A DNA stretch of 64,000 nt from Sphingomonas montanisoli (GTDB taxonomy: Bacteria; Pseudomonadota; Alphaproteobacteria; Sphingomonadales; Sphingomonadaceae): positions 1,054,001 through 1,118,000 of the forward strand of contig NZ_VTOU01000001.1 of assembly GCF_008274695.1 (NCBI RefSeq). The letters are read 5' to 3'. The first letter of the stretch is position 1. Each line of letters starts with the position of its first letter. The notes under the pieces are model-generated. The model saw only the letters and a program-made list of their open reading frames with translations, was not told the origin of the DNA and made no database searches. Position numbers and translations under genes: made by a program. This document shows, in pieces, positions 24,481 to 35,779 of the stretch.

Positions 24481-25722
24481 TCAGGCCGCGATGCCGCCCT
24501 GACGCCGGCGAAGCGGCACGACATTGGGCGCAATCGCAGGCTGCGGATCGAATATCGGCATCGGCGCGGCGGGCGCGAGCACGCCGACGATCGCACGCGC
24601 GGCGCGATCGGCCGAACGCTCGGCGGTCAGCTCGAAGCTGCGCTGGAACAGTTCGCGCTGGATCGGGCGATAGCGATCGTGGCTGCGCACCGCGCGATCG
24701 AGCGCCGCGCCCAGATTAGTGGGATCGGCGATCACCTCCCCCGCCTGCCAATGCGCATAGTTTGGATTGCCGCGCCAGTCGGCGCCGTGCGTATCGAGGA
24801 ACAGGCACGGCTTGGGGGTGTGCAGGAATTCGTAGATCTGGCTGCTGACGTCGCCCAGATAGATATCGGCCGCCGCCGTATAGGTCATGTCGGTCGACGC
24901 GCTGCTGCCCAGGTCGATGTGGATGTTGGGCGCATCGTAGAAGCGCCGGTCGATCCGACCCGGCCGATCGATGCGCAACTTGTCGATCGTCACCACGAAG
25001 CTGCGGTGGAACAGCATCACGTGCGGCGCGAAGATCAGATTGTAGCGATCGTCCTTCAGGAAATGTTCAAGCACCTGACGGCCATGTTCGAACCACGACG
25101 AGAGATGCGGCGACGGATGCGGATTGTAGAGCACCGTCGGCTTGCCATTGTCCTGGAACGGCAGCTTCTGCGGGCGTTCGGGCAGCAGATCGAACTTGGG
25201 ATAGCCGACCTGGCTCATCCGATCGGGCGCAACGCCCGCATCGCGGATAAGTCGCTCGCGGATCTTGCTGCCCGACACCAGCACATGATCGAAGCCCGCG
25301 CTCGCCTTGTTGAAGCCGATCGCGCGATCGCCCGCGCCGTGGCGGGTGTGGATGATCCTGAGATCATCGAGGCCGTAGCGGCTCTTGAGCAGCAGCGAGG
25401 TCTTTTCGGCGACGACCAGCGCATCGAGGCTGCGGAAGAAATCGAGATTGTCGCGGTAGATCGCGATCTTCGAAACCGGCAGCACCGCTTCCAAATGCTT
25501 CGCCGCAAAGCGGGTCATCGCGCTGCGCAGGCCAAGCTCCACTACATCGACACGATCACCGATCCGCGCCGCGAGCCGCTTCACCTCGGCGGTGAGGCGC
25601 GCGTTGGTCGTCGCGATGACGACCTCGACCGCGGGATGGTTCCGGCGCATCGCAAGCGCGACGGGCAACGAGTGGGCGACCTGGTGAACCTGGTCGTGAT
25701 TGAACAGAAAGCCGATCCTCAT
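24481..25722 (-). CDS. CDP-glycerol glycerophosphotransferase-like protein
   Basis: A 413-residue GT-B-like protein. Seen: RIGFLFNHDQVHQVAHSLPV at the N-terminus, IHTRHGAGDRAIGFNKA near 142 (the conserved H-G of the family), VLYNPHPSPHLSSWFEHG near 215, and AADIYLGDVSSQIYEFL near 310, matching the DVSS nucleotide/phosphate motif of the CDP-glycerol:poly(glycerophosphate) transferase family (PF04464). This suggests transfer of glycerol- or ribitol-phosphate, or another phosphoryl-polyol, onto a glycan, but low similarity outside the motifs means a different donor is possible. It is divergent from the flippase gene across 71 bases and coupled to the GINT1-like gene downstream. Confidence 0.72.
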   Translation of the reverse strand: MRIGFLFNHDQVHQVAHSLPVALAMRRNHPAVEVVIATTNARLTAEVKRLAARIGDRVDVVELGLRSAMTRFAAKHLEAVLPVSKIAIYRDNLDFFRSLDALVVAEKTSLLLKSRYGLDDLRIIHTRHGAGDRAIGFNKASAGFDHVLVSGSKIRERLIRDAGVAPDRMSQVGYPKFDLLPERPQKLPFQDNGKPTVLYNPHPSPHLSSWFEHGRQVLEHFLKDDRYNLIFAPHVMLFHRSFVVTIDKLRIDRPGRIDRRFYDAPNIHIDLGSSASTDMTYTAAADIYLGDVSSQIYEFLHTPKPCLFLDTHGADWRGNPNYAHWQAGEVIADPTNLGAALDRAVRSHDRYRPIQRELFQRSFELTAERSADRAARAIVGVLAPAAPMPIFDPQPAIAPNVVPLRRRQGGIAA

Positions 25723-25793
25723 ATCGGCAAGACGTCGCCGTCCGAATCCACCCGTAAGACATTTTTAGGACAAAGCAGGCCGTTCCCAAGAGG

Positions 25794-27167
25794 GTGCAAT
25801 TGGCGGCGCACCCCCTTATGCAATCGATCATGCCGCCGGCCGACGACACGAATCCCGACATGACAGGCGCCGCGCCGCAATCGGGCGTGCGTCGCGTGAT
25901 CGGGAACCTGCTCCACCTGTTGGGGGGCAAGGCGATCGCGGGGATCGTCAGCATCATCTACCTGATCATCGTCACACACAGTCTGGGCGCGCGCGATTAC
26001 GGCGTGCTGATCCTCGTCAACGCTTATGCGGTGTTCATGGGCAGTGTGGTCGCCTTCTCCGGCTATCACGGCGTCGTGCGCTATGGATCGCAGGCGCTGG
26101 AGGCCGGCGATATCGACGGCATGGCGCGGATCGTGCGCTTCATGGCGGTAGTGGAGCTTGGGTTCGGTGTGGTCGCGCTAGTTCTGGCGGCGCTGATCGT
26201 GCCTTTCGTCGGGCCACGCCTGGGTTGGTCGGACGACGCGATGATGCTCGCTATACCCTACAGCCTCGCCGTCCTCGCCACCGTCCGCGCGACACCGCAG
26301 GGCATCCTGCAGATCGCCGGCCGCTTTGACCTGATCGGGCTGCATCAGGCGATATCGCCAATAGTGCGGCTGATGGGTGCAGCGATCGTCTGGGCAATGA
26401 GCGGCGGGCTGGCTGGGTTCATCACCGTGTGGCTGATCGCATCGCTGGTCGAAGGCGTGGCGATGTGGTGGCTGGGCATGATCGCGTGGAGGAAGCTGGC
26501 CGACGGGCGCCGGCTGACCGGCCCCTGGCGCGGCGTGCTGCGTGAACGCGGCGGCTTCGGGCGCTTCATCCTGCTCACAAATTTCGACATCACGCTGCGC
26601 GAACTGGCGCCCAATCTCGCGCCCCTGACGGTCGGCTGGGTTCTGGGGCCGACGGCGGCGGGGCTGCTCGGGCTCGCCCAACGCGCCTCGGCATTGCTCC
26701 AGCAGCCCGCGACCCTGTTGTCGCAGGCGAGCTATGCGGTGCTGGCGGATCAGGTCGCCAAGCGCCAGTTCGCTTTGCTGCGCCACACCGTGTGGCGCAG
26801 CGCGGCCATTGCGGGCGCGGTGGCGGTGCCGATCGTGGCGGTGCTGGGGCTGCTGGGCGATCGGCTGCTCGTCCTGCTCGGCGGGCACAGCTTCACCGGC
26901 GGGACCACGCTGCTGATCCTCGTCGCGATCGGCCGGCTCACCGCTCTCGCCGCCACGCCGATCGCCGCAGGGCTGACCGCGCTCGGCCATCCGCAGCGAT
27001 CGATGGCGGTCGCGCTGATTACCAACCTCGCGCTCTATCCGGCGCTGCCCGCCTTGCTGTGGTGGATCGGGGTCGACGGCGCGGGCTGGCACGGCCTGAT
27101 CCAGAATGCGGTCGCGCTCGTCATTGTCGCGCTCTTTTTCACGCAGGATGTCAAAAGGGCATCATGA
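25794..27167 (+). CDS. Polysaccharide flippase (Wzx/MOP family)
   Basis: A 457-residue membrane protein with about twelve to fourteen hydrophobic segments and the MOP-flippase N-terminal pattern GNLLHLLGGKAIAGIVSIIYL and HSLGARDYGVLILVNAY. It should flip a lipid-linked glycan across the inner membrane for the adjacent GT4 enzymes. The start is uncertain: GTG 25794, TTG 25800 (which best fits the AAGAGGG site), ATG 25818 and ATG 25830 are all in frame before the homologous part. Its stop overlaps the start of an ECF sigma factor gene (ATGA at 27164-27167), so the surface-signalling genes are probably transcribed with it. Confidence 0.87.
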   Translation: MQLAAHPLMQSIMPPADDTNPDMTGAAPQSGVRRVIGNLLHLLGGKAIAGIVSIIYLIIVTHSLGARDYGVLILVNAYAVFMGSVVAFSGYHGVVRYGSQALEAGDIDGMARIVRFMAVVELGFGVVALVLAALIVPFVGPRLGWSDDAMMLAIPYSLAVLATVRATPQGILQIAGRFDLIGLHQAISPIVRLMGAAIVWAMSGGLAGFITVWLIASLVEGVAMWWLGMIAWRKLADGRRLTGPWRGVLRERGGFGRFILLTNFDITLRELAPNLAPLTVGWVLGPTAAGLLGLAQRASALLQQPATLLSQASYAVLADQVAKRQFALLRHTVWRSAAIAGAVAVPIVAVLGLLGDRLLVLLGGHSFTGGTTLLILVAIGRLTALAATPIAAGLTALGHPQRSMAVALITNLALYPALPALLWWIGVDGAGWHGLIQNAVALVIVALFFTQDVKRAS

Positions 27168-27715
27168 GCGACTCAGGGCTTCGCGGTGTCTTCCTGACCG
27201 AACGGCCGATGCTGCTGCGGCTGTTGACCGCGCGGCTGGGCAGTCGCGACGATGCCGAGGACGTGCTGCAGGATCTGTGGCTGAAGCTGGAGACGCTGCC
27301 GTCCGGTCCCGTAGCGCAGCCCGCCGCCTATCTGTTCCGCATGGCCAACAACCTCGCGTTCGACCGTCGTCGCTCTGCTGCGCGCCACGCCGTTCGCGAC
27401 ACCGAATGGCTGTCGGTGCAGTCGACAGCGGAAGAGATGCCGACGCTGGAGGATGACCTGATCGCCCGCCAGCGGCTGCGCCAGATCGAGGCCGCGATCG
27501 ACGCTCTGCCCGAAAGGACCGCGCGCGTATTTCGCCTGTTCCGTTTCGAAGGTCGCCAGCAAAAGGCGATCGCGGCCGAATTGGGCCTCAGCCTCAGTTC
27601 GGTCGAGAAGCTGCTGCAACAGGGATACCGCTCCATTCACGACGCCTTAAGAAAAAATAGTACGGCTCCCGCCCTGCCGCGACGTCATGTTGATGAGGAG
27701 GACCGTCGGTCTTGA
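27164..27715 (+). CDS. ECF sigma factor, FecI type
   Basis: A 183-residue RNA polymerase sigma factor. Region 2 is recognisable in RDDAEDVLQDLWLKLE and AYLFRMANNLAFDRRR; region 4 has AIDALPERTARVFRLFRFEGR and the helix-turn-helix IAAELGLSLSSVEKLLQQG. Length and order fit FecI-type iron/nutrient sigma factors. ATG 27164 overlaps the flippase stop and the TGA stop overlaps the TTG start of the FecR gene, so the three-gene relay is translationally coupled. Activity is expected to depend on the FecR protein and the STN domain of the receptor at 28649; the target promoter is presumably its own operon. Confidence 0.92.
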   Translation: MSDSGLRGVFLTERPMLLRLLTARLGSRDDAEDVLQDLWLKLETLPSGPVAQPAAYLFRMANNLAFDRRRSAARHAVRDTEWLSVQSTAEEMPTLEDDLIARQRLRQIEAAIDALPERTARVFRLFRFEGRQQKAIAAELGLSLSSVEKLLQQGYRSIHDALRKNSTAPALPRRHVDEEDRRS

Positions 27716-28662
27716 CTGTGGGTTCAGAGGATATCGTCGATCAGGCCATTGCCTGGCACCTGCGTCTGGCGGATGCTGGCGCCGAGGAATGGCGTGGTTT
27801 CGTCGAATGGTTGGAGGCCGACGAAGCGCATCGTACGGCCTATGATCAGGTGACGATGGACGATGCACTGATCGCGCCGTCGCTCGACCTCGGAAAGCCG
27901 CCGGTTGCCGCCAACGACGCCGCGCCGCCGCGCCGCTTTGGGCGTTGGGCGGGTCTGGGCGGGGGTGCCGCCGCCGCCGCGCTGGCTGTCGCAATGCTGC
28001 TGCCCGAGACGCAGGCGGTCGCGTCCTACACGGTCGAGACGAAGCCCGGCGAAACCCGCACCGTCAAGCTCGACGACGGCACGACCATCGAGATGAATGG
28101 CGGCACGAAGATGAGCTTCCGCCAGGGCGACGCGCGCTTTGCCGCGCTCAAAGCCGGCGAAGCGACCTTCCACGTCCGCCACGATGCCGATCATCCTTTC
28201 GAGCTTCAATCGGGCCGCTACGCGATCCGCGATCTGGGCACCGTGTTTAACGTGACCCGAGAGGGCAAGAGACTGGGCGTCGAGGTTGCGGAGGGTTCGG
28301 TCGCGTTCGAACCGAATCGGCAGAACGTCACGCTGACCCCCGGTATGGCGCTCTCCGCGCACGAGGACCTGGCCGAACCGAAACTCGATCGAATCGCAGC
28401 GCACAGCGTGGGCGGATGGCGGCGCGGCGTCGTCAGCTTCCGCAGCGCGCCGATCGAAACCGTGGCGAATGCGGTGGCACGTTCGACCGGGGCTCATCTG
28501 AAAGTCGAACCTTCGCTGGCCAACCGGACCTTCACCGGCACGATCCACTTGACCGGAGAGCAAGGACGACTGATCCCCCGCGTTGCGACGCTGGTCGGTG
28601 CCGATTGGCGGCGCGAGGGGGACAATTGGATGCTGACGACCAAGGGTGATGAAAGCCGCTAG
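27712..28662 (+). CDS. FecR family anti-sigma/sigma-regulator protein
   Basis: A 316-residue single-pass inner-membrane regulator. The N-terminal cytoplasmic part has the DUF4880 pattern AIAWHLRLADAGAEEWRGFV and EADEAHRTAYDQV; one membrane helix lies near residues 78-98 (FGRWAGLGGGAAAAALAVAM); the periplasmic FecR domain carries FQLQ/ELQSGRYAIRDLGTVFNV and VAEGSVAFEP. The start is TTG 27712 (overlapping the sigma stop) or GTG 27718; GAGGAGGACC lies upstream. It receives the signal from the STN domain of the TonB receptor, whose start overlaps this gene's 3' end by 14 bases, and controls the ECF sigma factor. Confidence 0.92.
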   Translation: MTVGSEDIVDQAIAWHLRLADAGAEEWRGFVEWLEADEAHRTAYDQVTMDDALIAPSLDLGKPPVAANDAAPPRRFGRWAGLGGGAAAAALAVAMLLPETQAVASYTVETKPGETRTVKLDDGTTIEMNGGTKMSFRQGDARFAALKAGEATFHVRHDADHPFELQSGRYAIRDLGTVFNVTREGKRLGVEVAEGSVAFEPNRQNVTLTPGMALSAHEDLAEPKLDRIAAHSVGGWRRGVVSFRSAPIETVANAVARSTGAHLKVEPSLANRTFTGTIHLTGEQGRLIPRVATLVGADWRREGDNWMLTTKGDESR

Positions 28663-31006
28663 GCTTGCGGCTGCCGCACTGCTTTTGATCACTGCCATCC
28701 CTTCGGTCGCCTGGGGAAGCGACCGCCGGGACATCGAGATCGCGGCCGGGCCGCTCGATATCGCTATAGCGCGGCTGGCGCAGCTGACGGGTGTCGACAT
28801 CGGCACGACCGATCCCGCCGTCGCGCTCGCGCGCAGCCCGGCCGTCCACGGCCGCCTTTCGCCGCACGCCGCACTCGGTCGGATGCTGCAAGGCACCGGC
28901 TATCGCGCTGTCAGAATCGACCCGACCAGCTTCCGGATCGAACGCGCGCCGGTGCGAGCACGCGCGAAGCCCCGCCCGATCCAGTCTGCGCCGGAAACCG
29001 AACCAGCCGCCGAAACCATCCTGGTCGTCGCCAGCAAGCGCGACGCGCCGCTCCTGCGGTATCCCGGCAGCATCGCGGTGATCCAGCCCAAGGCGGGCGA
29101 CATGCTGGGTGCGGGCGATCGGCGCGACGTGCATTCGATCGCCGACAGCCTGCCCATCCTGCAGAGCACCGAATTGGGCAGCGGCCGCAACAAGCTGTTC
29201 ATCCGCGGCATCGCCGACAGCAGCTTCGTCGGCCCCACCCGATCGACGGCATCGGTCTATCTCGGCGAAACGCAGCTTGGCTATAACGGCGCCGACCCCA
29301 ATCTGAACCTCTACGACGTGCAGCGGATCGAGATCCTGGAAGGACCGCAGGGCGCGCTCTACGGCGCCGGATCGATCGGTGGGATCGTGCGGATCGTACC
29401 CCATGATCCGGCACTCGATCGCATCGCGGCAGGCGTACTGGCATCGGCGAGCGCCACGCAGGACGGCGCCAACGGACATGAGCTGGCGGCGATGGTGAAC
29501 GTGCCGCTGGTGAACGACATGATCGCGATCCGGCTCGTCGGCTATCAGACTCGCGACGGCGGGTTCATCGACGACAGCAAGCGAGCCCTGCGCAACATCA
29601 ACCGCCAGCGCACGCGTGGCGGGCGGGCGGCGCTGCGCTTCGCTCCCGGTGACGGATGGACGATCGATCTCGGCGCCGTCGCGCAGGAAAACAAGGCGAT
29701 CGACAGCCAATACACGATGCGCGGCATGCCGGCGCTGACCCGCGCATCGACGATCGCCCAGCCGTTCGAGGGCGATTTCAGCCTGGGCCAGATCGTGATC
29801 CGCAAGAGCTGGGACAGCGGGCTGCAACTGGTGAGCGCGACCGCGAAGGTGCGCCATCATTCGGACGACCGCTTCGACGCAACCAGCCTGCGCCCCACAA
29901 CGCCGCTCGCTTATGACAGCCACGATCGCAACCGCATGACGACGCACGAGACGCGGCTGTCCCGTTCGCTGTCCAACGGGAATAGCTGGCTGATCGGCGT
30001 CGGCTATATCGACGACGACGATCGGATCGAGCGGGAACTCGGCCAGCCCGGGCGGCCACAGGACATCACCGGCGTCACCAATCGAGCGCGCGACACATCG
30101 ATCTTCGGCGAAGTGACGATCGCATTGACCCCCGCGTTATCGATCGCCGGCGGCGGGCGGCTTACGCGCACCCGCACCGACAGCGATCCGACCTTCGTGC
30201 GACGCGGCACCGCCTTCATCCGTGGGCGCAAGAGCATCCGCTACAGCCCGATGGCGGCGGCGTCCTACGCGCTCTCCCCACGGTTCGCCTTGTTCGCGCG
30301 CTACGGATCAGGCTTCCGCACGGGCGGGCTGGCGGTCGCGCCGGGGATCGGGCGGGTCGCCAACTTCACCCCCGACAGCATCCGTGTGGCTGAGGCCGGA
30401 TTGAGGCTGGATCGCGACGGCGTGACCGGCCTGTCCGCCACCGCCACCCTGTCTTATGCGCGCTGGAAGCAGATCCAGGCCGATCTCGTGGACAGGTTCG
30501 GCTTTCCCTATTCGACCAATATCGGCAACGGCCGCATCCGCGGATTCGAGGCGACGGCGGATTGGGTGCCGATGCGCGGGCTGAACCTCGGCGGATCGAT
30601 CTTCCTCAACCATAGCAGCCTGCACGACCCGATCCTCGCGCTCACCCCGCAAAAGGGCGACGAACTGGCGGATACGCCGCGCGCCAACGGCAGTGCGCGT
30701 GCATCCTATCAGTGGGGCGATCCCTCGACCTCGCAATGGCATGTGCGCGGGACGGCCGCTTATGTCGGGCGCTCCTATGTCGGCTTCGGCCCGATGCTCA
30801 ACATCATGCAGGGCAACTATGCGACGTTCGGCGCGGGTGCGGGGTGGCAGCGCGGGAAGTTAAGCGTGATGCTCGATATCGACAATATCGCCAACAGCCA
30901 CGCAAACCGCTTCTCGCTCGGCAACCCCTTCGGCGTCGGCAACCGCAATCAGATGACCCCGCTGCGCCCCCGCACCGCCAAGCTGACGGTCGCGAGGGAC
31001 TTTTAG
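28649..31006 (+). CDS. TonB-dependent receptor with STN signalling domain
   Basis: A 785-residue outer-membrane transducer. Signal peptide KAARLAAAALLLITAIPSVAWG, then the STN domain (DIEIAAGPLDIAIARLAQLTG to about residue 95) that talks to FecR, then a plug with AETILVVASKRDAPL, RDVHSIADSLPILQ and GPQGALYGAGSIGGIVRIV, and a 22-strand barrel ending KLTVARDF with terminal Phe. ATG 28649 is chosen over GTG 28646. It is the third gene of a coupled ECF/FecR/receptor relay. Imported ligand unknown: siderophore-iron is the family default, but the glycan genes upstream leave a sugar or glycolipid possible. Its TAG stop overlaps the convergent S9 peptidase stop. Confidence 0.93.
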   Translation: MKAARLAAAALLLITAIPSVAWGSDRRDIEIAAGPLDIAIARLAQLTGVDIGTTDPAVALARSPAVHGRLSPHAALGRMLQGTGYRAVRIDPTSFRIERAPVRARAKPRPIQSAPETEPAAETILVVASKRDAPLLRYPGSIAVIQPKAGDMLGAGDRRDVHSIADSLPILQSTELGSGRNKLFIRGIADSSFVGPTRSTASVYLGETQLGYNGADPNLNLYDVQRIEILEGPQGALYGAGSIGGIVRIVPHDPALDRIAAGVLASASATQDGANGHELAAMVNVPLVNDMIAIRLVGYQTRDGGFIDDSKRALRNINRQRTRGGRAALRFAPGDGWTIDLGAVAQENKAIDSQYTMRGMPALTRASTIAQPFEGDFSLGQIVIRKSWDSGLQLVSATAKVRHHSDDRFDATSLRPTTPLAYDSHDRNRMTTHETRLSRSLSNGNSWLIGVGYIDDDDRIERELGQPGRPQDITGVTNRARDTSIFGEVTIALTPALSIAGGGRLTRTRTDSDPTFVRRGTAFIRGRKSIRYSPMAAASYALSPRFALFARYGSGFRTGGLAVAPGIGRVANFTPDSIRVAEAGLRLDRDGVTGLSATATLSYARWKQIQADLVDRFGFPYSTNIGNGRIRGFEATADWVPMRGLNLGGSIFLNHSSLHDPILALTPQKGDELADTPRANGSARASYQWGDPSTSQWHVRGTAAYVGRSYVGFGPMLNIMQGNYATFGAGAGWQRGKLSVMLDIDNIANSHANRFSLGNPFGVGNRNQMTPLRPRTAKLTVARDF

Positions 31007-33051
31007 TTCGGCTTTACCCGGTATTTGTCGAACCACGCGAGGATCGCCGCCGCCTTGGCCGCCGACTGCGACGGGCGGCCGGCAAGCAGATGATGGTTCG
31101 CCCCCGGCACCTTGACCAGCGCGGTCGGCACGCCCCGGATCTGAAGCGCGGCATAATATTGCTCCGCCTCGCTGACCGGGGTCCGATAGTCCTGGCTGCC
31201 GACGACCACCAGCGTCGGCGTCGTCACGTTGCCGACGAGGCTGAGCGGCGAGCGGTTCCAATAGGACATGGGATCTTCCCACGGCTTCTTGTCGAACCAG
31301 TAGCGCGAGGTGAAGGTGGTGCCGTCCATCGTCAGCGCCTCGCTCGTCCAGTTGATCACCGGCTTCTGCGTCGCCGCCGCCTTGAAGCGGTTGGTCTTGC
31401 CGACGATCCATGAGGTGAGCACGCCGCCGCCCGATCCACCCGTGACGAACAGATTGTCGGGGTCTGCGGTCCCTTCGGCGATCGCGGCGTCCACCGCGGC
31501 GATCAGGTCGTCATAGTCGGTGCCCGGATAGGCGCGGTCGATCAGGTTGGCGAATTGCTCGCCATAAGACGTGCTGCCGCGCGGATTGATGTAGAGCACC
31601 GCATAGCCATGCGCGGCATAAAGCTGATCGTCGGTCGAGAAGGTCGGCGCATAGGCCGCATTGGGCCCACCGTGGATTTCGAGGATCAGCGGCACGCGCT
31701 GCCCCGGCTGACGCCCCGGTGGCGTCACCAGCCACGCATCGATCGCGCGTCCGTCGGGCGCCGTGACGGGCAGCTTGGTGACCGGCGCCATCGCCTTGGC
31801 CGCCATCCACCCCTGATTGAGCTGGGTCAGCTGGCGCGATCCCCCGCCCGCAACCACCTTCACGTCTGCGGGGCGCAGCGCGCCGCCCCCTGTGTAGGCG
31901 ATTGTCCCGCCGGTCGAGACCGTGAACGACCCGCCCGTATAGGGCCGGTCGAAATCCTCGCCCGGAACCACATCGTCGACCACCGGCCGGATCGCGGCAT
32001 CCAGCCCGACACGGGCGATCTTGCGCAGGCCATGATCGTCATAAGAGATGACGAGGCCGCCATTGCCCGCCCAGTGCATCTCGTTGACGCTGCGATCGAG
32101 TTTCGCGGTCAACGAACGCGCGCCACTGCCGTCGATATTGGCGATATACAGCTGGGCGTTCTCGTAACTGCGGTTATGGTCATCGAAGCCGAGATAGGCG
32201 ACGCGGCGACCGTCGGGCGAAACCAGCGGCTCCTGGTCCGGGCCCTTACGGGTGGTGATCTGCTTCAGCGCGCCGCTGGCGACGTCAAGCGTGAAGAGTT
32301 CGCTGTTCTTCCCCTCGCGCTCCCAATCGGCGCTGCGGTTCGCGCTGAACAGGATCGAACGGCTGTCGGGCGTCCAACTGAGCGGGCCGCCATCGTTGAA
32401 ATCGCCGAAGGTGAGCTGGCGCGGACTGCCGCCATCGGCGGGCACGACGAAGATGTGCCGATAGCCCGGCTTCACATAGCCGCCGTCGTCGCTGCGATAG
32501 GTCACGCGATCGATGATCTCGAGTGGCTCGGCCCACTTTGCGCCTTCGGGCTTGTCGGGCGCCTTGCCCAGCTTCAGCCCCTCGCCCGGAACGCGCATCA
32601 GATAGGCGATCGAGCGACCATCGGGCGACCAGGCGAGCGCACCCGGGCTCTGCGGCAGGCCAGTGACCTTGGCGGTGGCGCCGCTATCGAGCCACAGAAC
32701 GTGAAGCTGTGGCGCGCCTTCGCCATTGCCTGCGACATAGGCCAGCCGCCGGCCATCGGGCGACCAGCGCGGCGATGAAGCGGAGCCACCACCCGCTGCG
32801 AGCGGACGCTGGTGCCCGGTCTTCACGTCGATCAGCCAGATGCTCGGCCGCATGCTGTCGGTCATGATGTCCGCGGACTGGCGGACATAGGCGATCTGCG
32901 TGCCGTCGGGGCTGATCTCGGGTTCGGTCGCGCCTTCGAGGCTGAAGAGGTCGCGCCCGGTAAAGGCGCGCTCGGGCCCATCCTGCGCGGCGGTAGCGGG
33001 CGAAAGGGCGGATGCGCCCAGGAAGAGGGCGAGAAGGAGCCGGGATTTCAT
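31003..33051 (-). CDS. S9 family serine peptidase (prolyl oligopeptidase/DPP-like)
   Basis: A 682-residue exported peptidase. Signal peptide SRLLLALFLGASALSPATAA; a TolB-like beta-propeller with repeated SPDGxxIAY blades (EPEISPDGTQIAYVR, PRWSPDGRRLAYVA, LAWSPDGRSIAYLM); then the alpha/beta-hydrolase domain with nucleophile motif VTGGSGGGVLTSW (Ser in GxSxGG), Asp in VVGSQDYRTPVSE and His in PGANHHLLAG. It probably cleaves short peptides in the periplasm. It follows a TonB receptor on the same strand across a 97-base gap with a hairpin, and ends against the STN receptor, so it could process peptides imported by either receptor; this is inference. Confidence 0.92.
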   Translation of the reverse strand: MKSRLLLALFLGASALSPATAAQDGPERAFTGRDLFSLEGATEPEISPDGTQIAYVRQSADIMTDSMRPSIWLIDVKTGHQRPLAAGGGSASSPRWSPDGRRLAYVAGNGEGAPQLHVLWLDSGATAKVTGLPQSPGALAWSPDGRSIAYLMRVPGEGLKLGKAPDKPEGAKWAEPLEIIDRVTYRSDDGGYVKPGYRHIFVVPADGGSPRQLTFGDFNDGGPLSWTPDSRSILFSANRSADWEREGKNSELFTLDVASGALKQITTRKGPDQEPLVSPDGRRVAYLGFDDHNRSYENAQLYIANIDGSGARSLTAKLDRSVNEMHWAGNGGLVISYDDHGLRKIARVGLDAAIRPVVDDVVPGEDFDRPYTGGSFTVSTGGTIAYTGGGALRPADVKVVAGGGSRQLTQLNQGWMAAKAMAPVTKLPVTAPDGRAIDAWLVTPPGRQPGQRVPLILEIHGGPNAAYAPTFSTDDQLYAAHGYAVLYINPRGSTSYGEQFANLIDRAYPGTDYDDLIAAVDAAIAEGTADPDNLFVTGGSGGGVLTSWIVGKTNRFKAAATQKPVINWTSEALTMDGTTFTSRYWFDKKPWEDPMSYWNRSPLSLVGNVTTPTLVVVGSQDYRTPVSEAEQYYAALQIRGVPTALVKVPGANHHLLAGRPSQSAAKAAAILAWFDKYRVKPN

Positions 33052-33116
33052 GAGCGCTTCCCCTGTTTTTTGAAGGTGTTGCGCCGACTATAGATAGGGC
33101 GCGCAGCCACCTCAAT

Positions 33117-33137
33117 CCTCCCCCCATCAGGGGGAGG
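33117..33137. terminator. Hairpin after the TonB receptor gene
   Basis: CCTCCCCC (33117-33124) and GGGGGAGG (33130-33137) form an 8-base stem around 5 bases. It lies 12 bases beyond the stop of the TonB receptor (33149) in the direction of transcription and has no T-tract. Sequence is related to the hairpins of the element at 2488-2608, suggesting a dispersed family used as an intergenic punctuation or terminator. Confidence 0.5.
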
Positions 33138-33148
33138 ACCTAAGGGGT

Positions 33149-35542
<2,394 letters not shown>

Positions 35543-35689
35543 TACCCTCTCCCATAGTCATGGCCCGATCCAGATCTCGTGCTGGTTTCAGGCTTCGGCC
35601 GCGGATTGCTGGTTCCCGCATCACGAAACGGCAACGCGCATCGCGGACTTTTCCGGGGTTCCGGATTGTCTAGCTTTCACCGATAGTTA

Positions 35690-35716
35690 GGCGCTCCACT
35701 ATATTATATATACGCC
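35690..35716. promoter_or_regulatory. AT-rich palindromic region in divergent promoter gap
   Basis: GGCG (35690-35693) and CGCC (35713-35716) bracket an AT-rich core with the palindrome TATATTATATA (35700-35710). It is the most AT-rich spot of a 237-base gap between a TonB receptor and the amidohydrolase at 35780, both transcribed outward. It probably contains promoter -10 elements and possibly a repressor site for the TetR protein at 38458; neither is proven. Confidence 0.4.
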
Positions 35717-35779
35717 ATAAGAAAATTATTGATCCAGACGAGGCACTTAGGTGGATTCGCGGGACAGAGGAGAGGCAGC

